From Chryseobacterium rhizoplanae (GTDB lineage Bacteria > Bacteroidota > Bacteroidia > Flavobacteriales > Weeksellaceae), in the NCBI RefSeq assembly GCF_900182655.1, contig NZ_FXTC01000001.1:558001-622000 (forward strand): DNA of 64,000 bases. Direction: 5' to 3'. Shown in pieces: positions 60,431 through 64,000 of the stretch. The position numbers and the translations under genes are program-made. Each line of letters starts with the position of its first letter. Positions within the stretch are counted from its first letter, which is position 1. The notes below the pieces were generated by a model that saw only the letters and a program-made list of their open reading frames with translations, was not told the DNA's origin and made no database searches.

Positions 60431-61471
60431 ATGAAAAAAATACTTATTCCGTTACTGGCCATGGCTGTAATGACCAGTTGTGGAACGGCAAAAATGGCTG
60501 ATGGAAATTCTTCACATCCTGTATCTACAAAGCACAGCAAGGCATTTAATAATGCATACAAGGTAATTAACGCTGAAGATTTAAAGAAAAATCTGTATGT
60601 TATTGCAGCAGATGATATGGAAGGGCGTGATACAGGAAGTAAAGGACAGAAGAAAGCGGGAGAGTATATGATTAATTACTATAAAAATCTAGGTATTGCC
60701 GGACCGAAAGCATTAGGTTCATACTATCAGAAAGTTCCATCTGATTTTATGAAAAAAAGAGGCGGAGGCAACCTGCCTGATTCTGAAAATATTCTGGCTT
60801 TTATAGAAGGAAGCGAAAAACCAGACGAGATTGTTGTAGTTTCTGCCCATTATGACCATGTAGGAACAAAAAATGGAGTGGTGTACAACGGAGCAGATGA
60901 CGACGGAAGCGGAACTGTTGCCGTAATGGAAATTGCAAAAGCATTCCAGCAGGCAAAAAAAGCAGGAAAAGGACCTAAAAGATCTATCCTGTTTCTGCAT
61001 GTTACAGGAGAAGAGCACGGGTTGTTTGGTTCAGAATACTATTCCGAAAATCCTGTTTTCCCATTGGCCAACACCGTTGTTGATCTTAATATTGATATGA
61101 TAGGACGTGATGATCCTGCTAACAGAGGAAAGCAGTATGTATATGTCATAGGTTCTGAAATGTTAAGTTCTCAGCTTAAAGTAATCAATGAAGCAGCCAA
61201 TAAGAGAACCAATAATCTTGAACTTAATTACAAGTATGATGATTTGAATGATCCTGAACAATTATATTACCGTTCAGATCACTATAATTTTGCCAAACAT
61301 AATATTCCTGTAGCCTTCTTCTTTGATGGTATTCATGAAGATTATCATAAACCAGGCGATGATCCTGAAAAGATTGATTATCAACTATTGGAGAAAAGAA
61401 CCCAGCTTATCTTTACGACAGCCTGGGATATTGCCAATAGGGAAGAGAGAATTGTGGTTGACAGAAAGTAA
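60431..61471 (+). CDS. M28 family metallopeptidase, lipoprotein
   Basis: 346 residues from ATG 60431; an upstream TTG is unlikely because MKKILIPLLAMAVMTSC is a lipoprotein signal (Cys17). The dinuclear zinc site is intact: VVSAHYDHVG, NGADDDGSGT, TGEEHGLFGS, LNIDMIGRDD and HKPGDDPEKIDY. This is the aminopeptidase type of M28 (bacterial and glutaminyl-cyclase-like). Probably on the outer membrane, degrading oligopeptides. Followed by a palindrome of the 16052 family. Confidence 0.93.
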   Translation: MKKILIPLLAMAVMTSCGTAKMADGNSSHPVSTKHSKAFNNAYKVINAEDLKKNLYVIAADDMEGRDTGSKGQKKAGEYMINYYKNLGIAGPKALGSYYQKVPSDFMKKRGGGNLPDSENILAFIEGSEKPDEIVVVSAHYDHVGTKNGVVYNGADDDGSGTVAVMEIAKAFQQAKKAGKGPKRSILFLHVTGEEHGLFGSEYYSENPVFPLANTVVDLNIDMIGRDDPANRGKQYVYVIGSEMLSSQLKVINEAANKRTNNLELNYKYDDLNDPEQLYYRSDHYNFAKHNIPVAFFFDGIHEDYHKPGDDPEKIDYQLLEKRTQLIFTTAWDIANREERIVVDRK

Positions 61472-61480
61472 TCAGATATC

Positions 61481-61513
61481 ATCCTTGTCAAGGTTTTAAA
61501 CCTTGACAAGGAT
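61481..61513. repeat. 33-nt palindrome, AACCTTGACA family, copy 2
   Basis: ATCCTTGTCAAGGTTT (61481-61496) and its exact complement (61498-61513) around one base. It shares the core TGTCAAGGTTT with the element at 16052-16084. It follows the peptidase stop by 9 bp, so it may also terminate transcription. Confidence 0.85.
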
Positions 61514-61551
61514 TAAGAGTAAAAAGATTTAGCATTTTTCAACAAATTACC

Positions 61552-62001
61552 ATGAATATAGTAATTCGGGAAGCAAGACCGGAAGATATTCCACAGATTC
61601 AGGTTGTAAGAAATTCGGTGAAAGAAAATACATTATCAGATCCGGGATTGGTTACAGATAAAGATTGTGAGGAATTTCTTTTTCAAAGAGGAAAAGGATG
61701 GGTAAGTGAGGTAAAAGGTCAGATTGTAGGCTTTTCTATTGCAGATCTGAAAGAGAACAATATCTGGGCTTTGTTTGTGCATCCTGATTTTGAAAACCGG
61801 GGAATCGGCAGAAAACTTCATGACATCATGCTCAACTGGTATTTTGAACAAAAGAAAGACGATCTGTGGCTTGGTACTTCTCCCGGAACGCGGGCTGAGA
61901 ATTTCTACAGAAAATCTGGCTGGAAGGAAGCAGGAACCCATGGAAAAGGAGAGATCAAGTTTGAAATGACCTATGAATACTGGAAAAATAAAATAGTATG
62001 A
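61552..62001 (+). CDS. GNAT family acetyltransferase
   Basis: 149 residues. IREARPEDIPQIQVVRNSV is the usual start, and HPDFENRGIGRKLHDIMLNWY the acetyl-CoA-binding motif (Gly-rich loop NRGIGRK). LGTSPGTRAENFYRKSGWKEAG closes the fold. Substrate unknown. The stop overlaps the next gene by 4 bp (ATGA), so translation is coupled to the VOC protein. Confidence 0.88.
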   Translation: MNIVIREARPEDIPQIQVVRNSVKENTLSDPGLVTDKDCEEFLFQRGKGWVSEVKGQIVGFSIADLKENNIWALFVHPDFENRGIGRKLHDIMLNWYFEQKKDDLWLGTSPGTRAENFYRKSGWKEAGTHGKGEIKFEMTYEYWKNKIV

Positions 62002-62366
62002 CACCGAAACTAAAATCCATCAGACCTTTTATAGGGGCACAGAATTTTGAGATCAGCAGAAACTTTTATAAGGATCTCGGATTTGAAGAAGTTGTTCTGG
62101 AGCCCAAACTTTCACTGTTTATATGGGAGGAAACAGGCTTTTACCTTCAGGATTATTATGCAAAAGAGTGGGTTGATAATACTATGATCTTTATGGAGGT
62201 AGCCAATACAGATGAATTCTGGGAAGAACTTTTATCTTTAAAGCTTACAGATATCTATGAAAATGTGAGACTTTCCCCTGTAAGAACTATGGAATGGGGA
62301 AAAGAGTGTTTTGTGCATGATCCTTCAGGGATTTTGTGGCATTTCGGTGAATTTTTTAAGGAATAA
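61998..62366 (+). CDS. VOC-family protein (glyoxalase/bleomycin resistance-like)
   Basis: 122 residues. Two beta-alpha-beta-beta-beta modules: IRPFIGAQNFEISRNFYKDLGFEEV and FVHDPSGILWHFGEF, which form the VOC fold. The metal ligands are not fully conserved; His in LWHFGE is the best candidate. Members include drug-binding and ring-opening proteins; the role here is unknown. It lies in a tight run of three genes with a GNAT and an endonuclease V-like gene. Confidence 0.85.
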   Translation: MTPKLKSIRPFIGAQNFEISRNFYKDLGFEEVVLEPKLSLFIWEETGFYLQDYYAKEWVDNTMIFMEVANTDEFWEELLSLKLTDIYENVRLSPVRTMEWGKECFVHDPSGILWHFGEFFKE

Positions 62367-62369
62367 AAT

Positions 62370-62870
62370 ATGATTTACGCATTTGACACCTATTATTATG
62401 AGGATTATGCCAATACCGTGTGTATTGCATTTGAAGATTGGACGTCTGAAAAAGAGGTGGAAGTTTTTATAGAACAGACTGCTGTAAGCTCAGCATATGA
62501 AAGTGGTGCATTTTACAAAAGAGAATTACCCTGTATTTTAAGTTTACTGGCGAAAATAGTATTAAAACCAGAAGACATTATCATTGTAGACGGATATGTT
62601 ACTCTTGACAATGATGGAAAAATAGGCTTAGGCGGACATCTTTATGAAGCATTAGAAGAAAAGTGTCCTATTATTGGGATCGCCAAAAATGAATTTACAA
62701 CTCCTGATTCCGAAAGGAGAAGTGTGTTCCGTGGAGAAAGTAAAACACCGCTTTTTGTGACAGCCAAAGGAATGAATGTAGATGAAGTTCAACTGAAAGT
62801 AGAACAGATGCATGGTGCTTACAGAATGCCCACGCTGCTTAAAAAACTGGATCAGCTGAGCAGAACATAA
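62370..62870 (+). CDS. Endonuclease V-like protein, short form
   Basis: 166 residues, shorter than typical endonuclease V (about 220). The active-site acids Asp6 (AFDTYY), Glu52 (YKRELP) and Asp74 (IIVDGYVTLD) are in the right places, and GLGGHLYEAL, IIGIAKNEF and GAYRMPTLLKKLDQL follow. In the family a conserved His follows Gly in a GH motif; here the equivalent residue seems to be Met135 (AKGMNVDEV). It may still bind deoxyinosine or be diverged. Last gene of the run. Confidence 0.82.
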   Translation: MIYAFDTYYYEDYANTVCIAFEDWTSEKEVEVFIEQTAVSSAYESGAFYKRELPCILSLLAKIVLKPEDIIIVDGYVTLDNDGKIGLGGHLYEALEEKCPIIGIAKNEFTTPDSERRSVFRGESKTPLFVTAKGMNVDEVQLKVEQMHGAYRMPTLLKKLDQLSRT

Positions 62871-62880
62871 AAATTAAAAT

Positions 62881-62907
62881 CTTACTTATTACAGTAAGTT
62901 TTTTTTA
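62881..62907 (+). terminator. Weak terminator of the endonuclease V-like run
   Basis: CTTACT pairs with AGTAAG, then an eight-T run, 10 bp after the stop. It lies just upstream of the thiolase operator. Confidence 0.65.
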
Positions 62908-62914
62908 AATCTTT

Positions 62915-63003
62915 AATATACCAATCGGTATATTTCATTATCTTTGTATTGTTCCCTTGTGAAAAAATAGGATTTTTTTAACCAAATATATACCAATCGG
63001 TAT
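62915..63003 (+). promoter_or_regulatory. Thiolase promoter with two TetR-type operators
   Basis: -7 box TATCTTTG at 62939-62946. A palindromic site ATACCAATCGGTAT occurs at 62918-62931 (extended to AATATACCAATCGGTATATT at 62915-62934, in the promoter spacer) and again at 62990-63003 in the leader, centres 72 bp apart. This size and symmetry suit a TetR-family repressor, such as those that control fatty-acid degradation by acyl-CoA. Confidence 0.7.
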
Positions 63004-63018
63004 TAAAAATAATTTCAA

Positions 63019-64000
63019 ATGAAAGAAGTATTTATATTAGCTGCAAAGCGAACTCCAGTAGGAGGTTTTATGGGAAGCCTGTCCGGACTTACAGCTCCTC
63101 AACTTGGAGCAGTTGCCATTAAAAATGCCTATGAAAACATCAGGTTGGCTCCGGAATATATAGACAGTGTGTACATGGGAAATGTACTCAGTGCCGGGCT
63201 GGGACAATCTCCCGCAAGGCAGGCCGCTATTTTTGGAGGAATTCCAGTAGATAAAGATGCCACAACGATAAATAAAGTCTGTGCTTCCGGTATGAAGTCT
63301 GCAATGATCGGTGCACAGCAGATTCAGCTTGGTCTGGAACATATTGTCGTGACTGGTGGAATGGAAAGTATGAGCAATGTTCCCCATTACGTTAAACTTC
63401 GCCAGGGAACAAAACTCGGAGACACTCATCTTATTGATGGCGTGATCAAAGATGGGTTGTGGGATGTGTACAATGATTTCCATATGGGAAGTGCCGCTGA
63501 ACTGGGTGTAAAAAAATATGGATTAACACGTCAGCAGCTTGATGAATACGCTTTGTTTTCCTATCATCGGGCTCAGGAAGCGGCAAAAAGCGGCAAGTTC
63601 AGCGATGAGCTGATCAAGATATCAATTGAAGGAAAAAAAGGCGCTATAATCGTAGATAAAGACGAAGATATTGACAAACTTATTCCGGAGAAGATTTCTC
63701 TCTTGAAACCGGCATTTGAAGCAGACGGTACATTAACAGCCGCCAACTCAAGTAATCTGAATGACGGAGCTGCAGCAATACTACTAGGATCTTCAGAAGC
63801 TGTTCAGCAGCATAATTTGAAACCCTTAGCCAGAATCGTAGCGTATGCAGATGCGGCTCAGTCTCCGGAATGGTTCACCACTTCTCCGTCTGTTGCCATT
63901 CAAAAGTTACTGAAACAGACAGGTCTCAGTTTATCTGATATTGATTATTTCGAGATTAATGAAGCTTATTCCTCTGTTATCTTATCCAATCAGCAGATTT
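63019..64000 (+). CDS. Thiolase (acetyl-CoA C-acyltransferase), 3'-truncated
   Basis: At least 327 residues to the window end. It condenses or cleaves acyl-CoAs in beta-oxidation. KEVFILAAKRTPVGGFMGSLSG and NKVCASGMKSAM contain the nucleophilic Cys, GGMESMSNVP is a family motif, and the visible end EINEAYSSV is the AxxN/NEAF-equivalent region. It matches AtoB/FadA type acetyl-CoA acetyltransferases. First gene of an operon under two palindromic operators. Confidence 0.95.
   Translation, partial: MKEVFILAAKRTPVGGFMGSLSGLTAPQLGAVAIKNAYENIRLAPEYIDSVYMGNVLSAGLGQSPARQAAIFGGIPVDKDATTINKVCASGMKSAMIGAQQIQLGLEHIVVTGGMESMSNVPHYVKLRQGTKLGDTHLIDGVIKDGLWDVYNDFHMGSAAELGVKKYGLTRQQLDEYALFSYHRAQEAAKSGKFSDELIKISIEGKKGAIIVDKDEDIDKLIPEKISLLKPAFEADGTLTAANSSNLNDGAAAILLGSSEAVQQHNLKPLARIVAYADAAQSPEWFTTSPSVAIQKLLKQTGLSLSDIDYFEINEAYSSVILSNQQI

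Overview
The window looks like chromosome of a Bacteroidota bacterium of the Flavobacteriia, most likely Chryseobacterium or a close Weeksellaceae relative. The grounds are low GC, promoters of the TAnnTTTG type with no Shine-Dalgarno sequences, proteins with type IX secretion (T9SS) C-terminal sorting domains, a plant-type acyl-ACP desaturase, many secreted proteins or lipoproteins with short signal peptides, and intergenic palindromes. The genus is an inference from overall resemblance; no marker RNA gene is present. I saw no tRNA, rRNA, CRISPR array, insertion sequence or prophage.

Layout. 1-5472: end of a beta-glucan utilisation operon (GH30, GH3, GH16, GH30). 5648-10149: fabI, a small charged protein, tag, a Rossmann protein, a nucleoside phosphorylase and an unknown secreted protein. 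10382-14704: a di-heme peroxidase and a T9SS-exported PhoX-like phosphatase that share promoter architecture. 14763-21127: LRR protein, SUI1 factor, gpmI, acyl-ACP desaturase, HAD protein, map and a methyltransferase. 21170-25213: T9SS protein, SMR exporter, Crp regulator, era, DoxX, and an overlooked 50-residue double-glycine-leader peptide. 25214-34370: S9 peptidase, HAD, Crp, acetyltransferase, MATE pump, sigma-54-type response regulator, YggS and a polysaccharide deacetylase. 34663-39410: metal-handling block (DUF72, copper-type P1B ATPase, a regulator fusing an HMA-like metal site to an AraC DNA-binding domain, thioesterase). 39508-44504: DUF6157, RRM protein, secreted B-lectin, DUF4153 protein, BlaI/MecI-like regulator, PAP2-like protein. 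44991-54312: pdhA and pdhC, LolD-like ATPase, L,D-transpeptidase-like lipoprotein, radC, a FemAB-like protein, PhyH oxygenase, membrane proteins and soluble pyrophosphatase. 54395-64000: amidohydrolase, a membrane pyrophosphatase carrying an OmpA domain, aminotransferase, M28 peptidase, GNAT, VOC and endonuclease V-like genes, and the start of a thiolase gene under two TetR-type palindromes.

The most unusual signal is not a gene. At least six intergenic gaps (12211-12413, 19406-19543, 22441-22592, 38353-38457, 45999-46065, 29097-29260) contain degenerate runs of 7- or 8-bp words arranged as two inverted arms around a spacer. Each locus uses its own word, but within a locus the arms match. In all six the purine-rich arm comes first on the + strand. 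Other points worth a look are the HMA-AraC fusion, the membrane pyrophosphatase-OmpA fusion, the double-glycine peptide, an 11-bp-periodic motif at the phosphatase and peroxidase promoters, and several promoters that predict leaderless mRNAs.
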